Positions 1 to 6,097 of a stretch of 14,001 nucleotides of DNA are shown piece by piece (the first letter of the stretch is position 1; each line of letters opens with the position of its first letter). A program made the translations under genes and the position numbers. The notes beneath the pieces were generated by a model. That model had not been told where the DNA came from. It ran no database searches and saw only the letters and a program-made list of their open reading frames with translations. This DNA comes from M3007 sp964392655 (lineage in GTDB: Bacteria > Bacteroidota > Bacteroidia > Chitinophagales > Saprospiraceae): assembly GCA_964392655.1 (NCBI GenBank), contig CAYMQY010000111.1:1-14001 (forward strand). The letters are read 5' to 3'.

Positions 1-777
1 CAGCACACTGTCGCCCTGCCAACTGGTTTCGGTCAGTCCGCGCAACATCAGGTCGGCCTCGTCGGCAAAAGCGGCCATAGTGTACCAGTACGATGCTGCC
101 GACCAGTCGGCCTCGATAGCCAATGGGCGCGGGTGGTAATGCCCCGGCTGCACTACGAATGCTTCCGTGAAAAATTCTACCTCCGCCCCGAAGTGCCGCA
201 TCACCTGCAGGGTCATGTCGAGGTAAGGCCCGGAGACCAGCCGGCCTTCCGGAACCAACACCAGTCCGCCGGGCAAATACGGCCCGATGAGTAGCAATGC
301 GGAAAGAAACTGACTGCTCACGCCGGCGTCTATGCGGAGTGTAGTCGCCGAACGAGCCTTGCCAGATTCTGAAAACTGAATGCCGGTAATCCGTATCGGA
401 GGGAAGCCGGTTTGACCCAGGTATTCGATGCCGGCGCCGAGCGTGCGCAAGGCGTCCACCAAAGGGCCAATCGGGCGCTGCTGCATACGGGCCGAGCCGG
501 TGAGTACATGAGCGCCGGGCCGGAGCGCAAGCCAAGCCGTGAGGAAGCGAAAAGTGGTGCCCGCATCGCCGGCATCGTACACATCGCCGGGTTGTCGGAG
601 CAGGCGGAGCAGCGTAGTAGTGTCGGTGGAGGTGGACAGGTGGGTAAGCCACTTGTCCGGGTCGGCGCCGGCCAGAGCCAGTGCGATAAGTGCCCGGTTG
701 CTCAGGCTTTTGGAGCCGTCGAGAAACACCTCGCCGGAGAGGCGGCGGTCGGGTCTGGAAAGGCGCAGAATGTCCAC
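1..777 (-). CDS. aroA: 3-phosphoshikimate 1-carboxyvinyltransferase (EPSP synthase), N-terminal part, cut by window edge
   Basis: EPSP synthase joins shikimate-3-phosphate and phosphoenolpyruvate in the cytoplasm, the sixth step of the shikimate pathway to aromatic amino acids. The minus frame is open from a GTG at 777 to base 1, giving 259 residues of the usual 400-440. Family motifs appear in order: DGSKSLSNRA (residues 20-29, substrate-binding Lys and Ser-x-x-Arg), DAGDAGTTFRFLTA (68-81), RMQQRPIG (97-104), GVSSQFLSAL (about 152-161) and DWSAASY (224-230). No ATG lies near the 5' end. GTG 777 is chosen because it leaves the normal short lead before the first motif and sits 4 bases after a TATCTTTG box. 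The glycosyltransferase gene ends 27 bases upstream on the same strand, so read-through is also possible. The C-terminal part lies outside the window. Family assignment is secure; the start is likely but unproven. Confidence 0.93.
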   Translation of the reverse strand, partial: MDILRLSRPDRRLSGEVFLDGSKSLSNRALIALALAGADPDKWLTHLSTSTDTTTLLRLLRQPGDVYDAGDAGTTFRFLTAWLALRPGAHVLTGSARMQQRPIGPLVDALRTLGAGIEYLGQTGFPPIRITGIQFSESGKARSATTLRIDAGVSSQFLSALLLIGPYLPGGLVLVPEGRLVSGPYLDMTLQVMRHFGAEVEFFTEAFVVQPGHYHPRPLAIEADWSAASYWYTMAAFADEADLMLRGLTETSWQGDSVL

Positions 778-781
778 GGGG

Positions 782-789
782 CAAAGATA
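782..789 (-). promoter_or_regulatory. Bacteroidota -10 box (TATCTTTG) of aroA
   Basis: Read on the minus strand, TATCTTTG matches the TAnnTTTG consensus of the Bacteroidota primary sigma factor. It is followed by CCCC and then the GTG start, so transcription would begin at or next to the start codon. A TTTTG lies 16 bases upstream, slightly closer than the usual -33 spacing, inside the stop region of the upstream glycosyltransferase gene. The match is visible; promoter activity is inferred. Confidence 0.55.
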
Positions 790-804
790 GGCGTCAATGC
801 TCCC

Positions 805-1527
805 TCAAAACCGCCTAAAAAACAACTTTAGAAAGTTGCCCCCTTCAGCCAGCAGAATTTTCCAGCCCACGCTGCTGAACACCACGCCGGGGCGCAGTTC
901 TACCGGCACCGGATGCACCGGCACGCGGCCGTTAGCCAGCATGAGAAATTCGAGGTCGAAAAGAAAGCGGTCAATGGAGGTTTGCAAAAAAACGACCTTG
1001 CCCGCCTGGTCAAACCCCTTGAGGCCGCATTGCGAATCGTCAATAGGCTGGCGCAACACGTGGCGCAGCAGCCAACGCAAACCTTTCGACAACCAGCGCC
1101 GGAATGCCGGCACGTGGGCGTAGTAGGCCGTGTCGCGGTTGCCGGCAGCGATCCCTCCCGCTTGCAGCAGTGTTTCGGCTACCCGGCGCATACTCGCGGT
1201 GGTGTACGGGAAATCAATGTCGGTCACCAGCACGAAGTCGGCGTCCGATGCCTGTACGCCCTGGCGCAGTGCGTAGCCTTTGCCCCTGTTCTTTTCGTAG
1301 GAAACCACCCGTGCTGCCGGCACGAGCGCCTGCAACTTCCTGAAATTCGCCTCGCCGGTATTTTGGGCGGAACCGTCGTTGACCACGATCAGCCCGGGAT
1401 CGGGAATGATGTCGGAAACCGCCGAAGTGAACGCAGCGAACTTGTCGGCCAAGGCCTGTTCCCAGCCCTCCGGCGGGTTGTAGCACGGCACGACGACCTG
1501 AAAACGAACGGGGGAATTTATTTGCAA
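805..1527 (-). CDS. Glycosyltransferase family 2, dolichyl/polyprenyl-phosphate sugar synthase-like
   Basis: This is a 240-residue GT-A fold glycosyltransferase. It has the N-terminal nucleotide-sugar strand VVVPCYNP (11-18), VVNDGS (48-53), EKNRGKGYAL (78-87), the metal-binding DxD in TDIDFP (D103 and D105), and DDSQCGLKGF (163-172). The last motif is typical of the polyprenyl/dolichyl-phosphate mannose or glucose synthase branch. No membrane segment is evident, although a hydrophobic patch lies around residues 149-158. The likely role is transfer of a sugar from a nucleotide donor to a lipid-phosphate or envelope acceptor; the actual sugar and acceptor cannot be read from sequence. The start is a TTG at 1527, because no ATG or GTG lies in frame before the first motif, and it is 32 bases after a TACCTTTG box. 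The TGA stop lies 27 bases before aroA. The envelope context (acyltransferase upstream) fits but does not prove a shared pathway. Confidence 0.85.
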   Translation of the reverse strand: MQINSPVRFQVVVPCYNPPEGWEQALADKFAAFTSAVSDIIPDPGLIVVNDGSAQNTGEANFRKLQALVPAARVVSYEKNRGKGYALRQGVQASDADFVLVTDIDFPYTTASMRRVAETLLQAGGIAAGNRDTAYYAHVPAFRRWLSKGLRWLLRHVLRQPIDDSQCGLKGFDQAGKVVFLQTSIDRFLFDLEFLMLANGRVPVHPVPVELRPGVVFSSVGWKILLAEGGNFLKLFFRRF

Positions 1528-1559
1528 AACGGGATGCCCGCCGGGTTTGGGAGGCCGGG

Positions 1560-1567
1560 CAAAGGTA
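1560..1567 (-). promoter_or_regulatory. -10 box (TACCTTTG) of the glycosyltransferase gene
   Basis: TACCTTTG on the minus strand fits TAnnTTTG exactly and is followed by CCC, as at the lpxL-like gene. It lies between the inverted repeat (1571-1654) and the TTG start at 1527, giving a predicted leader of about 25-28 bases. No good -33 TTG is visible, because the upstream bases belong to the repeat. Activity is inferred. Confidence 0.5.
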
Positions 1568-1570
1568 CCA

Positions 1571-1654
1571 TTGGCTGTTGGCTATTGGCTGTTGGCCAGT
1601 GGCTTTTTTATGCGCTCGAAATAGCCAACAGCCAATCGCCAAAGGCCAATAGCC
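1571..1654. repeat. Inverted repeat built from tandem GGCYRTT heptamers
   Basis: Bases 1571-1603 contain four heptamers in a row on the plus strand (GGCTGTT, GGCTATT, GGCTGTT, GGCCAGT). Bases 1621-1654 contain the same unit in reverse complement (GGCTATT, GGCCTTT, GGCGATT, GGCTGTT read on the minus strand). About 23 of 31 positions pair when the arms are aligned, with a spacer of about 17 bases containing TTTTTT. The element fills the gap between the stop of the acyltransferase gene (1658) and the promoter of the glycosyltransferase gene (1560). It could fold in RNA, but neither strand has a T-run directly after the second arm, so it is not a standard intrinsic terminator. It is probably a dispersed intergenic repeat. 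Confidence 0.75.
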
Positions 1655-1657
1655 GAC

Positions 1658-2530
1658 TCAACGTTTCATCTTCCAGCGCTTGTGGCTCCACAACCAGTCC
1701 TCGGGTTTTTCCCGGATAACGGACTCCAGCCGTTGGGCGAAAGCGCGCGTGATGTCCGTTTCGTTTGCCGATGCGGGGTCGGGGCAGATGTCAAAGTAGT
1801 CCACCTCGTAAAATCCGCGCCGCACGCGTCGCACCCGGTAAAACACCACCGGCATGCGGAATTTTCGGCCCAGCACATCAATGCCGGGCAGGTGCGGCGT
1901 ATCCTGGTTCAGAAACGGCACCCAGTGTGCTGTTTTTCGGTTGGAGGGCGACTGATCTGCCAGCAGCAGGTACACGGACGGCAAACCCTGCTGCTCGCGC
2001 CGGCGGAGAACGGCAAAGGTTTCTTCCATCGGCACCAGCACCATGCCGGTGCGGGCGCGGGCACGGCTCACATAGTCGTCTGTGAGGCGGTTGGCGATGG
2101 GCTTGAAGGCCGTGACGGTGGTACCGTGAAAACTCGGTGGCATGGCGATTCCGCTGTATTCCCAGTTGCCGTAGTGCGCCCCGCTGAGGATGACGGACTG
2201 CCCGTGATCGAGGTGCCGGTTGAGCAGTTCCGGATTCCGGGAGACGCAGCGGCGCTCGATTTCCCGCACAGGCATGGTGTGCGATTTCAGGGTTTCGAGC
2301 ATTACGTCCGTCATGTTCCGGTACGAACGGCGGGCGATGACTGTCAACTCTGCCTCCGTTTTTTCCGGAAACGAGCGGCGGAGGTTGTCCCCAACCACCT
2401 CGCGGCGATATCCGATGATGCGGTGAAGCAGGAATGCCAGCCCGTCGGACAAACGGTATAACAGCCAAAACGGGACGATGCGAAATAACTCTATTGCCAG
2501 CCGGGTGAAAAAATAGCCAATGCGTTGCAT
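1658..2530 (-). CDS. LpxL/HtrB-like lysophospholipid (lipid A) acyltransferase
   Basis: The protein is 290 residues, the size of the LpxL/LABLAB acyltransferase family that adds a secondary acyl chain to lipid A or related lipids at the inner membrane. An N-terminal hydrophobic stretch (about 11-40) would anchor it. The catalytic H-x4-E appears as HYGNWE (H119, E124). DNLRRSFPEKT (48-58), LADQSP and the C-terminal WLWSHKRWK are family signatures. The ATG at 2530 is chosen over an in-frame upstream ATG at 2602. It begins right before the hydrophobic segment and lies 5 bases after a TACCTTTG box, whereas the longer version adds 24 very basic residues encoded across the promoter. The acceptor lipid is not predictable; in this phylum relatives may act on lipid A or on aminolipids. 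An independent promoter and 97 bases separate it from the YceI gene. Confidence 0.88.
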   Translation of the reverse strand: MQRIGYFFTRLAIELFRIVPFWLLYRLSDGLAFLLHRIIGYRREVVGDNLRRSFPEKTEAELTVIARRSYRNMTDVMLETLKSHTMPVREIERRCVSRNPELLNRHLDHGQSVILSGAHYGNWEYSGIAMPPSFHGTTVTAFKPIANRLTDDYVSRARARTGMVLVPMEETFAVLRRREQQGLPSVYLLLADQSPSNRKTAHWVPFLNQDTPHLPGIDVLGRKFRMPVVFYRVRRVRRGFYEVDYFDICPDPASANETDITRAFAQRLESVIREKPEDWLWSHKRWKMKR

Positions 2531-2535
2531 GAGGG

Positions 2536-2543
2536 CAAAGGTA
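2536..2543 (-). promoter_or_regulatory. -10 box (TACCTTTG) of the acyltransferase gene
   Basis: On the minus strand the sequence reads TACCTTTG, then CCCTC, then ATG. This is an exact TAnnTTTG match ending 5 bases before the start codon, so the predicted transcript starts at about the ATG itself. This placement decides the start at 2530 over 2602. No convincing -33 element was seen. Confidence 0.6.
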
Positions 2544-2627
2544 GGCCTTCGTCTGAAAGTGCGAAGGGCGGAACGCAACCGGCGCTCCACCCTTCGCAGC
2601 ATGGTTAACCTGCCGCAACAGCAGGGA

Positions 2628-3164
2628 TCAGGCTTGTGCCTTTGCGTACTGGATGTTTGCGTGAATTTTTACCTCATCCGACACCACTGCGCCGCCGGCT
2701 TCCGTAAGCGCGTCCCACTGAAGCCCAAACTCCTTGCGGTTTACCTTGCCGGTTACTTCAAAACCTGCTTTGTGGTTGCCGTATGGATCAACGGCGGTGC
2801 CGCCGAATTCAACATTCAGGACAACCGGTTTGGTTACGTCCCGGATGGTCAGCAAACCCTCCAGTTGGTGGCCGCCGTCGCCGGTGCTTTTCAGGCCAGT
2901 GGATTTGAAGGACATCTTCGGGAAGGTGTCGCTGTTAAAAAAATCGTTGCTGCGCAGGTGGTTGTCGCGGGCGTCCACGCCGGTGTTCACCGAGGCGGTG
3001 TCTACGTCAAACTCTACGTTAGCAGTGGAAAAATCGTCTCCATTGGTGCTCATGGAGGAAGAGAAGCGGTCGAATTTGCCCGATACGGAGGCAATAACGA
3101 GGTGACGAACGCGGAAGGTTACTTCGGAGTGGGCAGGGTCAAGTTGCCAGGTTGTGTTAGCCAT
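2628..3164 (-). CDS. YceI-family lipid-binding-like protein, cytoplasmic form
   Basis: This is a 178-residue protein of the YceI family, an extended lipocalin-like barrel that binds isoprenoid-type lipids in characterised members. The opening W-x-LDPAHSEVTFRVRHL (residues 6-22) is the family hallmark. It continues with VSGKFDRF, the SVNTGVDARDNHLRSNDFF block, FPKMSFKST, an LTIRDVTKPV segment and the closing VSDEVKIHANIQ. No signal peptide is present, unlike E. coli YceI, so it should stay in the cytoplasm. The start at 3164 (MANTTW) fits the family; an in-frame ATG at 3176 would add only four residues. No TAnnTTTG box is near the start, although the AT-rich stretch at about 3230-3260 contains a weak TAAGTTTT on the minus strand. 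The physiological role of cytoplasmic YceI proteins in this phylum is not known to me. Confidence 0.92.
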   Translation of the reverse strand: MANTTWQLDPAHSEVTFRVRHLVIASVSGKFDRFSSSMSTNGDDFSTANVEFDVDTASVNTGVDARDNHLRSNDFFNSDTFPKMSFKSTGLKSTGDGGHQLEGLLTIRDVTKPVVLNVEFGGTAVDPYGNHKAGFEVTGKVNRKEFGLQWDALTEAGGAVVSDEVKIHANIQYAKAQA

Positions 3165-3284
3165 GTGGTACAGCATTTTTAAAAGTGAACGGTTGTACGG
3201 CTAAACAAGGTGTTTTGGGTTTAGTTGTTGAAACATCTAAATTTTTAAAACTTATTCCCTCGCTCTTGCGCGAACATGGCAATT

Positions 3285-4457
3285 TCAAACATATTTTAAC
3301 CACCAGTGTGTATGCGAAAACTTGTACCGCCCATACCATCGGCAGAGCAAATACATGACCGGAATAAACACTGCCCAGACGAGGTAAACCAGTCCGAGAT
3401 TCGGCTCATACCCTGCCGGCCATTGGTCGGGACGCGTGGAGAAAAAATCGGTCCACCAGCCTTTTGTAAACCAAAAATACAGGCGCGAGGCGGCGTGGAT
3501 CAGCGAAAAATGGATGATGTAGAAAAAGAACGGCACACGGCCGAAGACGGCTAAAAACTGTGTGACCGGATTTGACACACGTTCAAAAAGGGCAAGCAGC
3601 AGCATCCCCGGCCCGATGGTCATGCACAGAAAAAGCAGGGAGGGCGGGTACTTGCTCGTGTTCAGAAACGACAGCAGGGTGTGCACCGCACCGCGTTCCT
3701 GGGGCGCCCAGTGCGCGCCGTCGCCATACAGGTTTGTGGCCCGGAGTGCGATGAAAAACAGCGTGATGGCAAGTCCTGCACGCAAAAGCCACTGCTGCCG
3801 GCGGGCCGGCTCCCAAACCATGACCGTGCCGAACACGTAGCCGAGCGCCATTACGCCCACCCAGGGAATCAGCGGGTACACCACCAGAAACCCGAACGAC
3901 GGGCTGAACGGCACCCAGCCCCAGCCGATGTGCAGCACATTCCACAGCGCTGCGAAACTGCCGAGCGCTTCGGGACGAATGCCGTCGAGTAGGTTGTGCC
4001 CCAAAACCAGCGTCAGTCCAAACGCCGCAATCCAGCGCAGCGGCACGGAAATCAAAGCCGACAGCAGGAGCATGGACATGCCGATCACCCAGATTACCTG
4101 CCCGAACATGAAGCCTTCGTTCCACCACCAGTCGAACATCCAGCTCAGGTTGATGACCAGAAACTCCACAATCAGAAGCCACAGGCCGCGCGTCCACAGG
4201 AAGCGGCGCAGTGCGGGCAGTCCGGCTTTTTGGCCGTACAGATACGCCGCCGAGCCGGCCAGAAACACAAAAACCGGGGCGCAAAAATGCGTGACCCAAC
4301 GGGTAAAAAACCAGGGCGCGGTGGTTTGTGCCATGTCTTCGGGAGCAAAAGGCGCTGCGCCGAAGAAGTCGCGGATATGGTCGAGCGCCATCAGCACGAT
4401 GACCAGGCCGCGCAGTACATCCAGAGAGCCGACGCGGGAGGAGGGTAGTGTAGACAT
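3285..4457 (-). CDS. DUF1624 / heparan-alpha-glucosaminide N-acetyltransferase-like multipass membrane protein
   Basis: The protein has 390 residues and about ten hydrophobic membrane-spanning stretches. The N-terminal DVLRGLVIVLMALDHIRDFF (13-32) is the signature of the DUF1624/HGSNAT-catalytic group (COG3503-like), related to membrane acyltransferases that pass acetyl groups across the membrane. Other recognisable blocks are HFCAPVFVFLAG, a central TSKYPPSLLFLCMTIGPG, and GRVPFFFYIIHF. The start ATG at 4457 is the natural one, since the signature begins a dozen residues later. In bacteria the substrate is unknown; acetylation of an envelope sugar is a reasonable guess only. It is divergent from the TatD-like gene across 103 bases and lies 120 bases upstream of the YceI gene. 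No clear promoter motif was seen for it. Confidence 0.85.
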   Translation of the reverse strand: MSTLPSSRVGSLDVLRGLVIVLMALDHIRDFFGAAPFAPEDMAQTTAPWFFTRWVTHFCAPVFVFLAGSAAYLYGQKAGLPALRRFLWTRGLWLLIVEFLVINLSWMFDWWWNEGFMFGQVIWVIGMSMLLLSALISVPLRWIAAFGLTLVLGHNLLDGIRPEALGSFAALWNVLHIGWGWVPFSPSFGFLVVYPLIPWVGVMALGYVFGTVMVWEPARRQQWLLRAGLAITLFFIALRATNLYGDGAHWAPQERGAVHTLLSFLNTSKYPPSLLFLCMTIGPGMLLLALFERVSNPVTQFLAVFGRVPFFFYIIHFSLIHAASRLYFWFTKGWWTDFFSTRPDQWPAGYEPNLGLVYLVWAVFIPVMYLLCRWYGRYKFSHTHWWLKYV

Positions 4458-4518
4458 GCGTGGGTGTTTTGTCGTGGAGAATTGTTTTGGAAAAACAGAA
4501 ACAAGCCCGGATAACTCC

Positions 4519-4526
4519 TACTTTTC
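4519..4526 (+). promoter_or_regulatory. Weak -10 candidate (TACTTTTC) for the TatD-like gene
   Basis: TACTTTTC matches seven of the eight TAnnTTTG positions and would give a leader of roughly 30 bases to the ATG at 4561. It is the only candidate seen in the 103-base divergent spacer. The last G is missing and no convincing -33 was identified, so this is tentative. Confidence 0.25.
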
Positions 4527-4560
4527 GGCTCAAAATTGAACAAAACAGGCAGCCTTGTGC

Positions 4561-5259
4561 ATGATTTTTCAAAATTATTTATCTCCCCGGTTCATCAATC
4601 TGCACACCCACAACCCAACAGGCGACCCTGATGTGCTGGAAATCGAAAGCGTGTACTTCGGGCAGGAAGCGTCGAACACACCCGGCTACCGGTCGGTCGG
4701 GTTGCATCCCTGGCACCTGCGCGGCCTTGATCTGGAAGCGGCAGAGCATTGGCTGCGCGAACAAGCGGTTTTTCCCGAAATGCTCGCCATCGGAGAGGCG
4801 GGTCTGGACAAAGTGACCGACACGCCCTGGGAAATCCAGATGGACGCCTTCGGACGGTGCCTGCGCGTGGCTGCCGATACCGGCAAACCGCTCATCGTGC
4901 ATTGCGTGCGGGCTTTCGGGGAGGTTGTGCAAATGCTTGGTCACCCGGGCAGCCGCAGTGCCCACAGGCCGGGCAAGGTGGTTTTTCACGGGTTCGACAA
5001 GCACCCGCAAACGGCAGGCATGCTGCTTCGGGCAGGCTGCAGCCTGTCGTTCGGGGCAGCCCTGTTTCGGGAAGACGGCCATGCAGCCGAGGCTCTTCGC
5101 CATGTTCCTGCCGACCGCTTTTTTCTGGAAACAGACGTGCAAAAAATAGACATCCGGGCGGTGTATGCGCGTGCTGCTGAAATAAGGCAAACCAGTATTC
5201 CGGCAGTGATGGAGCAAGTTTGGGAAAATTTTCAGCACTTGCTGAACGAGCGGGCTTGA
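4561..5259 (+). CDS. TatD-family metal-dependent hydrolase (short form)
   Basis: This is a 232-residue TIM-barrel hydrolase of the TatD group, whose characterised members are metal-dependent deoxyribonucleases. The metal ligands expected for the family can be placed: H15 and H17 in NLHTHN, E79 in AIGEAGLD, H114 in LIVHCVRA, H143 in VVFHGFDKHP, and D192 in FLETD. The SVGLHPWHL block (45-53) is also typical. At 232 residues it is shorter than the usual 255-265, with short loops, as in many Bacteroidota TatD relatives. The ATG at 4561 is preferred over a TTG two codons upstream. The TGA stop at 5257-5259 directly abuts the -10 box of tcdA. It shares its strand with tcdA and partial co-transcription is possible. 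The physiological substrate is not established. Confidence 0.9.
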   Translation: MIFQNYLSPRFINLHTHNPTGDPDVLEIESVYFGQEASNTPGYRSVGLHPWHLRGLDLEAAEHWLREQAVFPEMLAIGEAGLDKVTDTPWEIQMDAFGRCLRVAADTGKPLIVHCVRAFGEVVQMLGHPGSRSAHRPGKVVFHGFDKHPQTAGMLLRAGCSLSFGAALFREDGHAAEALRHVPADRFFLETDVQKIDIRAVYARAAEIRQTSIPAVMEQVWENFQHLLNERA

Positions 5260-5267
5260 TACCTTTG
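5260..5267 (+). promoter_or_regulatory. -10 box (TACCTTTG) of tcdA
   Basis: An exact TAnnTTTG match begins at the base after the TGA of the TatD-like gene. A TTG lies 18 bases upstream, in the accepted -33 range and within the end of that gene. The ATG of tcdA follows 15 bases after the box, giving a very short leader of about 10 bases. This also supports the start at 5283 over the in-frame codon at 5220. Confidence 0.55.
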
Positions 5268-5282
5268 CCGAAAATACTGTTC

Positions 5283-6017
5283 ATGCCCGACCAGACTTCT
5301 CCGCCACACTGGCTTCAACGCACCGAACTGCTCGTGGGAGCAGGCACATTGGAAAATCTCCGCAACCTGCATGTGCTGGTCATCGGCCTGGGTGGCGTCG
5401 GGAGTTATGCCGCCGAGTTTCTTGCTCGCGCCGGCGTGGGTAAAATGACCATCGTGGACGGCGATACGGTGGACCTGACCAATACCAACCGCCAACTGCC
5501 GGCGCTGCACAGCACCGTCGGCCAATCGAAAGCCGGCATCATGGCAGCCCGCATGCGCGACATCAATCCCGCGCTCGACCTTACGGTGCTGGACACGTTT
5601 CTCAGCCCGGAGGTAGTCAAAACGACCTCGTTTCTGGAATACGACTACGTGTTTGACTGCATTGATTCCGTGCAGCCCAAACAGTACGTGATCGTGGCTT
5701 GCAAGCAGCAAGGCGTACGCATCGTGAGCAGCATGGGCGCAGGCGGGCGGCTCGACCCCTCGAAGGTGCAGGTAGGGGATATTTCCGAAACGTTCAACTG
5801 CCCCTTTGCCCAGCAGGTGCGCAAGGGGCTGAAACGCAAAGGGGTCCGGCGCGGGGTCACGGTGGTGTTTTCCTCCGAAATTGTGGACCGCGAAACCTGC
5901 ATGATGACCGAAGGCAGCAAGTTTAAAAAATCGTTCTACGGCACCATTTCCTACATCCCGGCGCTGTTCGGCCTGTACATGGCCAGTGTGGTGGTTCGGG
6001 AAGTCGCCGGCAAATAA
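5283..6017 (+). CDS. tcdA: tRNA threonylcarbamoyladenosine dehydratase
   Basis: TcdA (CsdL/YgdL) is a cytoplasmic E1-like enzyme that uses ATP to convert t6A at tRNA position 37 into its cyclic form ct6A. The 244-residue protein has the ThiF-type nucleotide loop VIGLGGVGSY (33-42), DGDTVDLTNTNRQLPALH (59-76), in which the TNxNRQ block marks the TcdA branch rather than ThiF or MoeB, then DCIDSVQPK and SSMGAGGRLDP. The end (TISYIPALFGLYMASVVV) fits the family's C-terminal hydrophobic helix. E. coli TcdA is 268 residues, so length is near normal. No zinc-binding CxxC pairs are seen, as expected for TcdA. The start at 5283 is supported by the adjacent promoter; the longer in-frame version from 5220 overlaps the TatD-like gene. 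It converges on the giant minus-strand gene across a hairpin terminator. Confidence 0.92.
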   Translation: MPDQTSPPHWLQRTELLVGAGTLENLRNLHVLVIGLGGVGSYAAEFLARAGVGKMTIVDGDTVDLTNTNRQLPALHSTVGQSKAGIMAARMRDINPALDLTVLDTFLSPEVVKTTSFLEYDYVFDCIDSVQPKQYVIVACKQQGVRIVSSMGAGGRLDPSKVQVGDISETFNCPFAQQVRKGLKRKGVRRGVTVVFSSEIVDRETCMMTEGSKFKKSFYGTISYIPALFGLYMASVVVREVAGK

Positions 6018-6025
6018 TTCCCTAT

Positions 6026-6058
6026 AAAAAACGCCGCTCCGGAAAACCCGGAGCGGCG
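6026..6058 (-). terminator. Intrinsic terminator of the giant secreted-protein gene
   Basis: Bases 6032-6042 (CGCCGCTCCGG) and 6048-6058 form a perfect 11-bp GC-rich stem with a 5-base loop. On the minus strand the stem is followed by six T residues (6026-6031), a textbook intrinsic terminator about 40 bases past the stop at 6098. On the plus strand no T-run follows, so it would stop tcdA transcripts less efficiently, though the hairpin may still act there. Confidence 0.88.
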
Positions 6059-6097
6059 CGTACAGGATAGTGAAGATTGTTTTCGTTGGTGCAGGGA

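Noticed and set aside
412..831. 139-codon plus-strand frame over the aroA region
   Set aside because: The minus frame shows ordered EPSP synthase motifs; the plus frame shows none.
2531..2602. 24-residue N-terminal extension of the acyltransferase
   Set aside because: It would be encoded across the -10 box, is arginine-rich and lies before the natural membrane anchor; the ATG at 2530 fits better.
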